This document shows, one piece after another, positions 18,246 through 28,420 of a DNA stretch of 64,000 nt. Where the stretch lies: the NCBI GenBank assembly GCA_963840535.1, contig CAWIZJ010000051.1, forward strand, positions 16,008-80,007, written 5' to 3'. The DNA is from VAZQ01 sp963840535. Lineage in GTDB: Bacteria; Pseudomonadota; Alphaproteobacteria; Rhizobiales; Xanthobacteraceae. The notes below the pieces were generated by a model. That model was not told where the DNA came from and ran no database searches. It saw nothing but the letters and a program-made list of their open reading frames with translations. The position numbers and the translations under genes are program-made. Within the stretch, counting starts at the first letter, position 1; each line of letters opens with the position of its first letter.

Positions 18246-18886
18246 CTATGCGTGATCGATGACCAGCGCGCTGATCTCGTTGGAGACGTCCTCGAGCCGG
18301 TCGACGACCTTCTCGAGATGATCGTAGAGCTCGTTTCCGATGATGAAGCGCATGGCGTTGCCGCCGTCCCGGCATTGGCCACGAACAGTGCCTTGCGGCC
18401 TTGCGCGTGCAGCTCGTCCGCTTGATCCTCGATACGGATAATTTCCGCCGAGAGCGCATTCAGCCGGCCCGCGTTGTCACCGATCGACTTCAGCAGCGGC
18501 AGGGCTTCCAGGACCAGCGCGGCGGCCTTGACGATGATCTCGGCCATCTGTTGCATCTGCGGCTCGAAGCTGCGGACCTCGAAAAGCAGGATCGCCTTCC
18601 CGGTCTTGTTCATCTGATCGATAGCATCGTCCATGCTGCTGATCAGATCCTGGATGTCGGTTCGGTCGAACGGCGTGATGAAGGATCGGCGCACGGCGGT
18701 CAGCACCTCCCGGGTGATCTCGTCCGCCCTGGTCTCGTGCTCGAGGATGCGTTGGCAATACTGCTCGATCCGGTCGCCGCCCTCGAACAGGCCGCGCAAC
18801 GCCTCGGCGCCCGCCATGACCTCGTTGCCGTGCCGCACGAACAGGTCGAAGAAGCGCTCCTCCCTGGGCATCAGCACTTGAACCAA
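18246..18886 (-). pseudogene. DUF47/PhoU-like accessory protein of PitA, one frameshift
   Basis: This is an all-helical PhoU-like (DUF47, COG1392) protein of about 213 residues that commonly accompanies PiT transporters. The intact part from MVQVLMPREERFFDLF to RKALFVANAG is in one frame. The end (MRFIIGNELYDHLEKVVDR to VIDHA) is in the next. A missing base near 18373 accounts for the switch. The sequence on both sides is a good family match, so an assembly indel is likely and the gene may be functional. It is first in the operon with the PitA gene. Confidence 0.85.
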
Positions 18887-19279
18887 CCGAGCATCGAAGC
18901 CTCGTAGGAGCCTCGTAGTCAGCGCGCGACGGCGCCGCCAAGACGCATGATGAAGTCGCGCCGTTCGCTGCCAGTTGTGAAAACGATCGGAATCAAGATA
19001 GTTGCCCCAACCCCCATGTCATTGGAACGGCACTATAGCATGTTGGACCTCGCGCGAATGGCTTCCAGGGCATGTTGTTGTGAGGACGCCGATGTCCGAG
19101 TAGGGGTGGTCAAACCGAGAAAGTCTCGAATTGAGCAAATCCGGTCGGGTTTATCCTCAATAGCGACAGTGAGCGATCTCCTGTTTTCGGGTCATGTGAC
19201 GACATGTGGCCCGGTGAGACGAAGGAAAACATGGCGAAACGCCGCGCACAATATATGACGGGGACTTAGTCTTAGAGTA
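18887..19279. other. Divergent intergenic region
   Basis: About 390 bases separate the divergently transcribed DUF47-PitA operon and the PAP2 gene. The middle (about 19000-19280) is clearly lower in GC than its surroundings, which fits a promoter region for both directions. I see no gene, tRNA or convincing pho box by eye. Confidence 0.5.
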
Positions 19280-20125
19280 ATGAGACCGGGTGTGCTGGTG
19301 CGCGACGGTAAAATACACCAACTTCAATGGGTGCGCGCCAACGTGGTGCGATACTTCGCCCATCTCGCGCGCAAGCCGAGACCCGCGCCACGATCGGTGT
19401 GGCTGGCGCCGCAGCGCCTCGCCGCCGCGGCGGCGGTCGCGGTCGCCGCGCTCGGCGCCACCATGATCGTCGTCGATGCCTGGGCCATCGGCCTGGTGCC
19501 GGGCCTGCCGGAATGGTCCATTGCGGCCTTCGACCGGGCGACCGATCTCGGCAAGTCGGTGTGGGTGCTGGTGCCCGCTGTTGTCGCGCTTGCTGCCGTC
19601 GCTATGTTGGCGTCGCCGGCGCTTCCGCGCATGTCCCGCGGCGTGCTCGCCGCCGTGGCGGTGCGGCTCGGATTCCTGATCGCGGCGATCGGCTTGCCGG
19701 GGCTCGTCTTCACTGTCCTCAAGCGCGCGATCGGACGCGCCCGGCCGCTGGTCGAGGGCGCCGCCGACCCCTTCATCTACCGGCCGCTCCGATTCAGCGT
19801 CGAATATGCGAGCCTGCCCTCGGGCCACGCCATCGATGCCTTCGCCATCGCCATGGCGATCGGCGCGCTGTGGCCGCGCTGGCGTCCGCTCATGTGGACC
19901 TATGCGGTCGTCATCGCGGCGAGCCGGGTCGTCCTGCTGGCGCATTTTCCGAGCGACGTCGTGGCCGGCGCCGCGGTCGGCGTGCTCGGCGTGCTGCTGG
20001 TGCGGGAATGGTTTGCGGCCCGCGGCCTTGCCTTCGTGCGCGACGGTGACGGCGGCATACGGCCGTTGCCGGGGCCGTCCGCGGCCCGCATCAAAAAGGT
20101 TGCCCGGCAGGTGATCGCCTCATAA
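19280..20125 (+). CDS. PAP2-family membrane phosphatase
   Basis: This 281-residue membrane phosphatase of the PAP2 superfamily carries all three motifs: KRAIGRARP, PSGH and SRVVLLAHFPSDVVAG. Six hydrophobic segments surround them, and a basic tail follows. Likely substrates are undecaprenyl pyrophosphate/phosphate or lipid A phosphate. It precedes a dolichyl-phosphate-mannose-synthase-like GT2 and a LpxB-N-like gene on the same strand, so lipid-carrier recycling in envelope glycan modification is the best guess. The start ATG at 19280 gives an N-terminal extension of about 35 residues before the first membrane segment; a later start is possible. Confidence 0.88.
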   Translation: MRPGVLVRDGKIHQLQWVRANVVRYFAHLARKPRPAPRSVWLAPQRLAAAAAVAVAALGATMIVVDAWAIGLVPGLPEWSIAAFDRATDLGKSVWVLVPAVVALAAVAMLASPALPRMSRGVLAAVAVRLGFLIAAIGLPGLVFTVLKRAIGRARPLVEGAADPFIYRPLRFSVEYASLPSGHAIDAFAIAMAIGALWPRWRPLMWTYAVVIAASRVVLLAHFPSDVVAGAAVGVLGVLLVREWFAARGLAFVRDGDGGIRPLPGPSAARIKKVARQVIAS

Positions 20126-20153
20126 GTAGCTCGCGCATCCGAGCCCGCTTCGA

Positions 20154-20177
20154 CCCCGCCCCGCCAGTGGGGCGGGG
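20154..20177. repeat. GC-rich palindrome between PAP2 and GT2 genes
   Basis: CCCCGCCCC at 20154-20162 is perfectly complementary to GGGGCGGGG at 20169-20177, with a 6-base loop. It resembles the dispersed palindrome inside pbpC in composition and in the purine-rich run that follows (GAAGGGAGAGGG). It may act as a weak terminator or transcript stabiliser, or simply be a REP-type element. Confidence 0.7.
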
Positions 20178-20225
20178 AAGGGAGAGGGAATTCGCCGCCG
20201 AGCGCCGGCCACGATCGTGAGCGAA

Positions 20226-20975
20226 ATGTCGACCAGCGGACCCCCGCCGACGGTCTCCGTCGTCGTCCCCGTGCGCAACGAGGCGGGCAACATCGCCCCG
20301 CTCGTCGGCGAGATCGTCGACGTCCTCGGCGAGGGCGCCACCTTCGAGCTCATCTATGTCAACGATGGCTCCACCGACCGAACCGATTCCGAATTGACGC
20401 TGCTGATGGCGAGCCGCCCGTGGTTACGGCAGATCACGCACCAATCCTCATGCGGACAGTCGGCGGCGGTATCGACGGGCGTGCGCCACGCCCGGGCCGC
20501 GGTCGTCGTGACGCTCGACGGCGATGGTCAGAACGATCCGGCCTTCATTCCGGTGCTGCTGGCGGCGCTGACCGCAGGAGCGCCGCGCATCGGCCTGGTT
20601 GCCGGCCAGCGCGTCGGCCGCAGGGACACCGGCTTCAAGAAAGTGCAGTCGCGGCTGGCCAATGCGGTGCGCGGCGCGGTGCTGCGCGACGGCTCCCGCG
20701 ACACCGGCTGCGGCCTCAAGGCCTTCCGTCGCGATGTATTTCTGGCGCTGCCCTATTTCGACGGCCTGCACCGGTTTCTTCCGGCGCTGGTGCGGCGCGA
20801 AGGCTACGACATCGGATATGTGGACGTGGTCGATCGGCCGCGCCGTGCCGGCCGGTCGAACTACGGCATGTGGGACCGGCTCTGGGTGGGCATCCTCGAC
20901 CTGATCGGGGTGTGGTGGCTGATCCGCCGCCGGCGCCACGTCCCCCGTGCCTCGGAGGTGATACGGAAATGCTGA
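20226..20975 (+). CDS. GT2 glycosyltransferase, polyprenyl-phosphate sugar synthase-like
   Basis: This 249-residue family-2 glycosyltransferase is of the DPM1/ArnC type and would charge undecaprenyl phosphate with a sugar on the cytoplasmic face. The nucleotide-sugar site is visible in VSVVVPVRNEAGN and YVNDGSTDRT. The DxD-type metal motif lies in TLDGDGQNDP, and RDTGCGLKAFRRD matches the acceptor region. A hydrophobic stretch near the C-terminus (LWVGILDLIGVWWLI) suits membrane association. I use the ATG at 20226; a GTG at 20217 is possible. The stop overlaps the next gene's start, and the ArnT-like gene at 12.8 kb could use its product. Confidence 0.88.
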   Translation: MSTSGPPPTVSVVVPVRNEAGNIAPLVGEIVDVLGEGATFELIYVNDGSTDRTDSELTLLMASRPWLRQITHQSSCGQSAAVSTGVRHARAAVVVTLDGDGQNDPAFIPVLLAALTAGAPRIGLVAGQRVGRRDTGFKKVQSRLANAVRGAVLRDGSRDTGCGLKAFRRDVFLALPYFDGLHRFLPALVRREGYDIGYVDVVDRPRRAGRSNYGMWDRLWVGILDLIGVWWLIRRRRHVPRASEVIRKC

Positions 20976-21295
20976 TTGAGCTTTCGCAGACGGTCGGCAA
21001 CTACCTGCATGACGTCTTCGTCGCCCGGTTTCAGTGGTGGGTGCTGCTCGGCTATGTGGCGCAGGTCATGTTCACCATGCGCTTCGTGGTGCAGTGGATC
21101 GCCTCCGAGCGTGCGGGAAGGATGGTGATGCCGATCGCCTTCTGGTTCTTCTCGATCGGCGGCGGGGTGCTGCTGCTGGCCTACGCGCTCCATATCCGCG
21201 ACCCGGTCTTCATTCTCGGCCAGGGTTTCGGCGTGTTCGTTTATCTGCGCAATCTCTATTTCGAGTTGCGCGACCGCAGAGCGGGAGCAGCTTGA
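20969..21295 (+). CDS. LpxB N-terminal-domain-like (LABN) small membrane protein
   Basis: This 108-residue protein has the lipid-A-disaccharide synthase N-terminal-like domain found as a stand-alone membrane protein. It has three hydrophobic segments with the family stretch FTMRFVVQWIASERAGRMV and YFELRDR at the end. It usually lies beside a DPM1-like GT2 and ArnT-type transferases and is thought to help move or present lipid-linked sugars. The ATG overlaps the GT2 stop by seven bases, showing translational coupling. Function is inferred from context. Confidence 0.85.
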   Translation: MLIELSQTVGNYLHDVFVARFQWWVLLGYVAQVMFTMRFVVQWIASERAGRMVMPIAFWFFSIGGGVLLLAYALHIRDPVFILGQGFGVFVYLRNLYFELRDRRAGAA

Positions 21296-21332
21296 CCGAA
21301 GGCAGGCGGCGGGCCTGCGAGCGCGACGCCTG

Positions 21333-22538
21333 CTACGATTGCTTCGCTGCCGCGAGCGCCGCGAATCCGCGCTCGAGATCGCCGATCAGGTCGTCTACGT
21401 CCTCGAGGCCGATGTGGATGCGAACCGCGGGCCCGCCCGGGGCCCAGCTCGTGGCGGTGCGGATGCCGGCGCAGTCGAAAGGGATGGCGAGGCTCTCGAA
21501 GCCTCCCCATGATGCTCCCATCCCGAACAGCTCGAGCTCGTCGAGGAAGGCATTCACCGCGGTTTCCGAGACCGGCTTGAGCACGAAGCTGAACAGCCCG
21601 CTGGCGCCGGAGAAATCGCGCCGCCAGACGGAATGACCCGGGCAGCCTGCGAGCGCCGGGTGAAGCACGCGCGTGACCTCGGGGCGCTGCTCCAGCCAGC
21701 GTGCGACCCGCAGCCCCGACTGCTGATGCCGGGCGAGGCGCACGCCCAAGGTGCGCAGGCCCCGGATGCCGAGATAGATGTCATCCGGGCCGACGCAGAG
21801 GCCGAGCGCCCATGCCGTGGCGCGCAGCCGCTCCCAGGTCGCGGCATTCGCCGACACGGTGCCGAGCATCAGGTCGGAATGGCCGCCGATATACTTGGTT
21901 GCGGCCTGGATCGACAGGTCGACGCCCTTGTCGAAGGCGCGGAAATAGAGCGGGGTCGCCCAGGTATTGTCCATCAGCACCGTCGCGCCGCGAGCGTGGG
22001 CGGCAGCCGCGATCGCCGGCACGTCCTGGACCTCGAACGACAGCGAGCCAGGCGCCTCCACGAACACGGCGCGCGTGTCCGGCCGGATGAGCGCGGCGAT
22101 GTCGGCCCCGATCATCGGATCGTAATAGGTGGTGGTGACGCCACAGCGCGCCAGCAGCCCGTCGCAGAATTTGCGGGTCGGCTGGTAGACGCTGTCGGTG
22201 ACGAGGATGTGGTCGCCGGCACCGGCGACCGAGAGCAGCGCCGTGGTGATGGCCGCAAGGCCGGACGGCATGAGGGCGACGCCGGCACAGGCGGGCCCTT
22301 CGAGCTCCTTGAGCGCAGTCTCGAGCGCTTCGGAGGTCGGCGTGCCGCGCCGCCCATACACATAGCGAGCATTGCGGGCGCGGTAATCCGCCGCGCTCGG
22401 ATAGAGCACGGTCGAAACGTGGTGCACGGGCGGATTGACGAAACCCTGATTGGCCGCCGGATCGCGGCCTCCCACGACCAGGTGCGTTGCCGGCTTCAAT
22501 GGCGGGCGCGCGGGATCGGCTTTGGTGTTCCTGGTCAT
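21333..22538 (-). CDS. metC: Cystathionine beta-lyase, PLP-dependent
   Basis: This 401-residue Cys/Met-metabolism PLP enzyme most resembles cystathionine beta-lyase, which cleaves cystathionine to homocysteine, pyruvate and ammonia in the cytoplasm. The PLP lysine lies in AATKYIGGHSDLM. Other family marks are YGRRGTPTSEALE and the WATPLYF stretch after the MDNTWA motif. I chose the start MTRNTKADP at 22538 because the family begins there; the open frame runs 36 codons further upstream. A gamma-lyase activity cannot be excluded. It is divergent from aapJ and part of a wider sulfur amino acid neighbourhood. Confidence 0.88.
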   Translation of the reverse strand: MTRNTKADPARPPLKPATHLVVGGRDPAANQGFVNPPVHHVSTVLYPSAADYRARNARYVYGRRGTPTSEALETALKELEGPACAGVALMPSGLAAITTALLSVAGAGDHILVTDSVYQPTRKFCDGLLARCGVTTTYYDPMIGADIAALIRPDTRAVFVEAPGSLSFEVQDVPAIAAAAHARGATVLMDNTWATPLYFRAFDKGVDLSIQAATKYIGGHSDLMLGTVSANAATWERLRATAWALGLCVGPDDIYLGIRGLRTLGVRLARHQQSGLRVARWLEQRPEVTRVLHPALAGCPGHSVWRRDFSGASGLFSFVLKPVSETAVNAFLDELELFGMGASWGGFESLAIPFDCAGIRTATSWAPGGPAVRIHIGLEDVDDLIGDLERGFAALAAAKQS

Positions 22539-22888
22539 GGTTAGGGTCTCTTGCGCATGCTGGCGAGCGGATGCGTTGTATCCAGAGCTCCTCCCGAAAG
22601 GCGGAGACCGCCCTTGCGCACTTGAGCCCAAGTCGAAGCAGCCCAAGTACGAAGCGCTGCTTGGAACATGCCGATGCGGTCATGACGGCGCGCGGCGCCC
22701 GCGTCAACCCCTTGACCCCGATGCACGATCGTTCTGAGATGTGCGGGCCGACCACCGCGGCGCCGGCACATACGGGTGGTGTCGGTCGGCCCGGCGCGCC
22801 GGATGCTTCGAGCAGGTGGCAAGATCAAGAGTTCCGCCGCGATACACGCAGGTTGCGGTCAACAGGCTGTGCCATGAAGGACGGTTCG

Positions 22889-23899
22889 ATGAAACGCACA
22901 ATCTTCATCTTCGCCGCGATCTTCGCGGGCTCGTTCGCGGCCGGGGCATCTGCTCAGACGCTCAAGGCGGTGAAGGACCGGGGCTCGCTCGTGTGCGGCG
23001 TGGGCCAGGGCGTGGCGGGATTCTCGCTTCCCGACGACAAGGGCAACTGGACCGGTTTCGACGTCGACCTCTGCCGCGCGCTCGCGGCTGCGGTCTTGAA
23101 CGATTCCACCAAGGTGAAGTTCACGCCGCTCTCCGCCAAGGACCGGTTCGAGCCGCTCAAGACCGGCGGCATCGACGTGCTGTCGCGCAATACCACCTGG
23201 ACGCTGTCGCGCGACGTCGCGTTCGGCAATTTCGCGGGCGTCACCTATTACGACGGCCAGGGGTTCATGGTGCGCAAGGCGCTCAAGGTCAACTCGGCGC
23301 TCGAGCTCAGCGGCGCATCCGTCTGCACGCAGACCGGCACCACTACCGAGCTCAATCTCGCCGACTTCTTCCGCTCCAACAACATGAAGTACGAGGTGAT
23401 CGCATTCGCCACCTCGGACGAGACGGTGAAGGCCTACGAGGCGGGACGCTGCGACGTGTTCACAACCGACGTGTCGCAGCTCTATGCGGAGAAGCTCAAG
23501 CTCGCCAACGTCAACGACCATGTCATCCTGCCCGAGGTCATCTCGAAGGAGCCGCTGGGGCCGCTGGTGCGCCACGGCGACGACCAGTGGTACGACATCG
23601 TCAAGTGGACCCATTACGGCATGCTCAACGCCGAGGAGCTCGGCGTATCGTCCAAGAACGTCGACGACGCCATGAAGTCGAATTTGCCGGAAATCAGGCG
23701 GCTGCTGGGGGTCGAGGGCAATTTCGGCGAGCAGCTCGGCCTGACCAAGGATTGGATGGTGCGCATCCTCAAGCAGGTCGGCAACTACGGCGAGGTGTTC
23801 GATCGCAACGTGGGCACCAGCTCGAGGCTCGGCATCAGCCGCGGCCTCAATCGGCTGTGGACCAAGGGCGGCATTCAGTATGCACCGCCGATCCGGTGA
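22889..23899 (+). CDS. aapJ: General L-amino acid ABC transporter substrate-binding protein
   Basis: This 336-residue periplasmic binding protein of the AapJ/BztA type has a signal peptide ending GASAQ. The mature part opens with LKAVKDRGSLVCGVGQGVAG, typical of the family, and later shows FTTDVSQLYAEK. It captures a broad range of L-amino acids. The ATG at 22889 has AAGGA at optimal distance; an ATG at 22874 is the alternative. It is first in the aapJQMP operon. Confidence 0.93.
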   Translation: MKRTIFIFAAIFAGSFAAGASAQTLKAVKDRGSLVCGVGQGVAGFSLPDDKGNWTGFDVDLCRALAAAVLNDSTKVKFTPLSAKDRFEPLKTGGIDVLSRNTTWTLSRDVAFGNFAGVTYYDGQGFMVRKALKVNSALELSGASVCTQTGTTTELNLADFFRSNNMKYEVIAFATSDETVKAYEAGRCDVFTTDVSQLYAEKLKLANVNDHVILPEVISKEPLGPLVRHGDDQWYDIVKWTHYGMLNAEELGVSSKNVDDAMKSNLPEIRRLLGVEGNFGEQLGLTKDWMVRILKQVGNYGEVFDRNVGTSSRLGISRGLNRLWTKGGIQYAPPIR

Positions 23900-23961
23900 C
23901 CGGATCGGGACGCTGCAATCCGCCGTGGCCGGGGCCTCGGACCTGATCCGGGGGTCGGACC

Positions 23962-25286
23962 ATGGCGAGGGAGCGAGCGGCAGACGTGCGGACGGACGAC
24001 GAACGCGCTCCCCTGCCGCCGCCGGTTGCGATCCACAACAACCCGAGAGTCCGCGCCGTCTTCTATCAGCTGCTGCTGCTGGGCGCCGTGCTGTGGATCG
24101 GATCCCTGGTCGCGCTCAACGCGAAGGCCAATCTCGACGCGTTGAAGATCACCAGCGGCCTCGGCTTTCTCGACAACACCGCCGGCTTCGGCATCAACCA
24201 GACGCTCATCGACTATAACGAAGCCGACAGCTACGGCCGTGTCTTCGTGGTGGGGCTGCTCAACACGCTGCTGGTGTCCGCAATCGGCATCGTGCTGGCG
24301 ACCGTCATCGGCTTCGTCGTCGGCATCGCTCGTCTGTCGCCCAACTGGCTGCTGGCTCGGCTCGCCGGCGGCTATGTCGAGCTGATCCGCAACCTGCCGC
24401 TGCTGTTCCAGATCCTGTTCTGGTATCTCGCGGTGCTGGGCACGCTGCCGGGACCGCGCCAGAGCATCGGCATCGGCTGGCAGCCGGTGGTGACGCGTGT
24501 CGCCGAGACCTTCGAATGGCTCTCGCGTCATGGCTCACCGCCGGCGCTCGCGCAGTGGAGCCGCGCCGTGGCCGAATGGGTCGGCCCGCCGGAGATGTAC
24601 CTCAACAATCGCGGTCTCATCGTTCCCAAGCCGGTTTTCGAAGCGGGATCGGAATTCGTCGTCGTCGCATTGCTGATGGCGGTCGTGGCCGCGGCCGCCC
24701 TGCGCGGCTGGGCCGTTCGCCGTCAGGCAGGACCGGCGAGCGATTCCCGCTCGTCTGGGTGAGCCTGGGCCTCATCGTCGGATTGCCGCTCGCGGCAATG
24801 GTTGCGCTCGGCTTTCCGGTCGGTTTCACGCGGCCGGAGCTGCGCGGCTTCAACTTCGTCGGCGGGGTGAGGCTGATCCCCGAATTCGTCGCGCTGCTGG
24901 TCGCGCTCTCGACCTACACCGCCGCCTACATCGCCGAGATCGTCCGCGCGGGCATCCTGTCGGTGTCGCGTGGACAATCCGACGCTGCGATGGCGTTGGG
25001 CCTGCGGCGCGGGCTGTCCCTTCGGCTCGTCATCGTGCCGCAGGCGCTCCGTTTGATCGTGCCGCCGCTCACCAATCAATATCTCAACCTCACCAAGAAC
25101 TCGTCGCTGGCGGTCGCCATCGGCTATCCCGATCTGGTCGCGGTGTTCGCCGGCACCACCCTCAATCAGACCGGCCAGGCCATCGAGATCATCGCCATCA
25201 CCATGGCGGTCTATCTCGCGATCTCGCTCCTCACCAGTGGCCTGATGAACTGGTACAACGCCAGCGTGCGGGGGGCCGAGCGCTAA
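23962..25286 (+). pseudogene. aapQ: Amino acid ABC transporter permease AapQ, one frameshift
   Basis: This inner membrane permease of the general amino-acid transporter is about 441 residues long. The first part (to AVRRQAG near 24734) and the second part (from TGERFPLVWVSLG to the stop) are in different frames; one missing base restores a single protein. The EAA loop lies in the second part (MALGLRRGLSLRLVIVPQALRLIVPP). About eight membrane segments are present in total. Since the other three operon genes are intact, an assembly indel is the likely cause. The stop overlaps the aapM start (TAATG). Confidence 0.9.
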
Positions 25287-26428
25287 TGGACGGCGAGCAA
25301 CCATCCGACCTGCGCCGGGCACCGACACCGCCCGAGCCGCCGCCGCCCGGGCGCACCGGTGCGCTCGCGTGGACGCGCGCGCGATTGTTCGACGGCGCGC
25401 TCAACTCGCTGCTGACCGTGGTCAGTGTCCTGATCATCGCCATCCTGGTGTGGCCGACGGTGAGATTCCTGTTCATTGATGCGGTGTGGAACGGATCGAG
25501 CCGCGTCGATTGCCTGCCGGAGACGGCAGGCCGCGCGGTCGGCGCGTGCTGGCCGTTCATCAAGGCCAAGCTCGCCCAGTTCATGTACGGCTTCTACCCC
25601 GAGGGCGAGCAGTGGCGCGTCGATCTCACCTGTGCGCTGGGGATGGTCCTGCTGGTTCCGCTGCTGATTCCGGGCGTCCCCTATAAGCGCGCGAATGCCA
25701 TCCTGTTCTTCGGCATTTTTCCGGTCATCGCCTACTTTCTCCTGATCGGCGGTGTGCTCGGCCTCACCCATGTGGAGACCAGACTCTGGGGCGGCCTGCT
25801 GGTCACGCTGGTGATTTCCTTCACCGGCATCCTGCTTTCGCTGCCGCTCGGCATCCTGCTCGCGCTCGGCCGGCGCTCCGACATGCCGATCGTGCGCACG
25901 CTGTCCATCGGCTTCATCGAGTTCTGGCGGGGCGTTCCGTTGATCACGGTGCTGTTCTTCGCGACCTACATGCTGCCGCTGTTCCTGCCGGCCGGCTGGG
26001 AGATCGATCCTCTTCTGCGCGTGCTGGTCGGAGCGGCGTTGTTCGCGGGTGCCTACATGGCGGAGGTCGTGCGCGGCGGCCTGCAGGCGGTCCCGCGTGG
26101 CCAGGTGGAAGGAGCGATGGCGCTCGGGCTCGGCTATTGGCGCACGACCGGCCTGGTCGTGCTGCCGCAGGCCCTGCGGCTGGTCATCCCCGGCATCGTC
26201 AACTCGTTCATCTCGCTGTTCAAGGATACCACCCTGGTGCTGATCGTCGCCATCTTCGATCTGCTGGGCCAGTTGCGGGCGGCTTTCGCCGATCCCGCAT
26301 GGGCGACGCCGGTGACGCTGTTCACCGGCTTTGCATTCGCCGGCATGATCTATTTCCTGGTGAGCTTCGCAATGTCGCGCTACGCGCTTGCGATGGAGCG
26401 CCGATTGAGCACCGAGCATCGGCGTTGA
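25286..26428 (+). CDS. aapM: Amino acid ABC transporter permease AapM
   Basis: This 380-residue permease is the partner of AapQ. It has a Pro-rich cytoplasmic N-terminus (residues 10-25), a first hydrophobic segment near residue 45, a periplasmic loop, and the permease core with the EAA loop GAMALGLGYWRTTGLVVLPQALRLVIPG (about residues 275-300). The sequence is intact and of normal family length. It is coupled to aapQ by a one-base overlap and followed by aapP after 4 bases. Confidence 0.93.
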   Translation: MDGEQPSDLRRAPTPPEPPPPGRTGALAWTRARLFDGALNSLLTVVSVLIIAILVWPTVRFLFIDAVWNGSSRVDCLPETAGRAVGACWPFIKAKLAQFMYGFYPEGEQWRVDLTCALGMVLLVPLLIPGVPYKRANAILFFGIFPVIAYFLLIGGVLGLTHVETRLWGGLLVTLVISFTGILLSLPLGILLALGRRSDMPIVRTLSIGFIEFWRGVPLITVLFFATYMLPLFLPAGWEIDPLLRVLVGAALFAGAYMAEVVRGGLQAVPRGQVEGAMALGLGYWRTTGLVVLPQALRLVIPGIVNSFISLFKDTTLVLIVAIFDLLGQLRAAFADPAWATPVTLFTGFAFAGMIYFLVSFAMSRYALAMERRLSTEHRR

Positions 26429-26432
26429 GATC

Positions 26433-27230
<798 letters not shown>

Positions 27231-27250
27231 TCGCCGGTCACGGCGACGCG

Positions 27251-28288
27251 CTACCGCACCAGCGGCCCGTCTGCCTTCTTCCAGGCGTCGATGCCGCCTG
27301 CGATGTGGCAGGCCGTGGCCATCCCGGCATCCTGCGCCGCGCGCACCGCCATTGCCGAGCGTTCGCCGAACGCGCAGTAGAATACGATGCGCTTGCCGGT
27401 GGCGCGGGCGAGCTCGTTGAGCATGCCGCCCGAGCGCACATTGGCCATGAGATCGGGATAGGGGGCATGCAGCGAGCCCGGGATGATGCCGTGCTTCTCG
27501 CGCTCGGCGCGCTCGCGCAGGTCGATCAGCGCCACGTCCGGCCGGTCGGTGAGCGAGATCGCCTCGGTCGCGCTCACCGCCCAGCCGCGGCGCGCGATCT
27601 CCTCCTGCGCCAGTCCGACCCGCATGTTGGCGGGCACCGCCACGTCCATCATCTTCGGGTTGGGCAGGTTGAGCTTGCTCATCAGATCCACATATTCGTC
27701 GACCGATTTGACTTGCAGGCGAGGGTTGAACGCCTTCTCCTCGGCGATGGTCGAGACCGTCTCGCCCTTGTAGTCGTGGGCCGGAAACACCATGGTTTCG
27801 TCGGGCAAGCGCAGCAGCTTGTTGAAGATCGAGTCGTACTGTGCGCGTGCATCGCCGTTCTGGAAGTCGGTGCGGCCGGTACCGCGGATGAGAAGGGTAT
27901 CGCCGGTGAACACACGGTCGCGCATCAGGAAGCTGTAGGAATCGTCCGTGTGGCCCGGCGTGTAGAGCACGTCGAGCGCGAGCCCTTCGATCGTCAGCCT
28001 GTCCCCATCCGCGAGCCGCATCGATACCACGTCGACCTTGCTGCGCTCGCCCATCACGGTCACGCATCGGGTGCGGTCGCGCAGTGCGCCGAGGCCCGTG
28101 ATATGGTCGGCGTGAAGATGGGTGTCGACCGCCTTGACCAGGCGCAGGTCGAGCTCGTCGATCAGCTGGATATAGCGGTCGACCTTCTCCAGCACCGGAT
28201 CGATGATCATGGCCTCGCCACCGTGCCGACTGGCGAGCAGATAGGTGTAGGTACCGGAGACGCTGTCGAAGAGTTGGCGGAAGATCAT
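27251..28288 (-). CDS. Metallo-beta-lactamase-fold persulfide dioxygenase fused to rhodanese
   Basis: This 345-residue fusion has an ETHE1/Blh-type MBL domain (residues 1-230) with the THLHADH metal motif (His57, His59, Asp61, His62) and a later TPGHTDDSYS. A C-terminal rhodanese domain (about 250-345) has its active Cys305 in FYCAFGERS. The pair would oxidise glutathione persulfide to sulfite and transfer sulfane sulfur, clearing sulfide in the cytoplasm. It lies upstream on the minus strand from aapP and next to mercaptopyruvate sulfurtransferase and cysteine synthase genes, which supports a sulfur role. It is complete, with both active sites preserved. Confidence 0.9.
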   Translation of the reverse strand: MIFRQLFDSVSGTYTYLLASRHGGEAMIIDPVLEKVDRYIQLIDELDLRLVKAVDTHLHADHITGLGALRDRTRCVTVMGERSKVDVVSMRLADGDRLTIEGLALDVLYTPGHTDDSYSFLMRDRVFTGDTLLIRGTGRTDFQNGDARAQYDSIFNKLLRLPDETMVFPAHDYKGETVSTIAEEKAFNPRLQVKSVDEYVDLMSKLNLPNPKMMDVAVPANMRVGLAQEEIARRGWAVSATEAISLTDRPDVALIDLRERAEREKHGIIPGSLHAPYPDLMANVRSGGMLNELARATGKRIVFYCAFGERSAMAVRAAQDAGMATACHIAGGIDAWKKADGPLVR

Positions 28289-28420
28289 GGCACGGCCTCG
28301 CGGCGAGCGAGATTCCCAATCCCCCGATCCGCCCCTTCACAGTATAGTTATTCTGCGCCTTTTCCAACAGTGCGACAGGGATGGCACAGTGGATTGCGCG
28401 GCTACTCGCGTGGCAGCGGG

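Noticed and set aside
22539..22740. Possible SAM riboswitch upstream of the cystathionine beta-lyase gene
   Set aside because: I looked for SAM-I and SAM-II core elements on the minus strand and saw none; only generic GC-rich hairpins.
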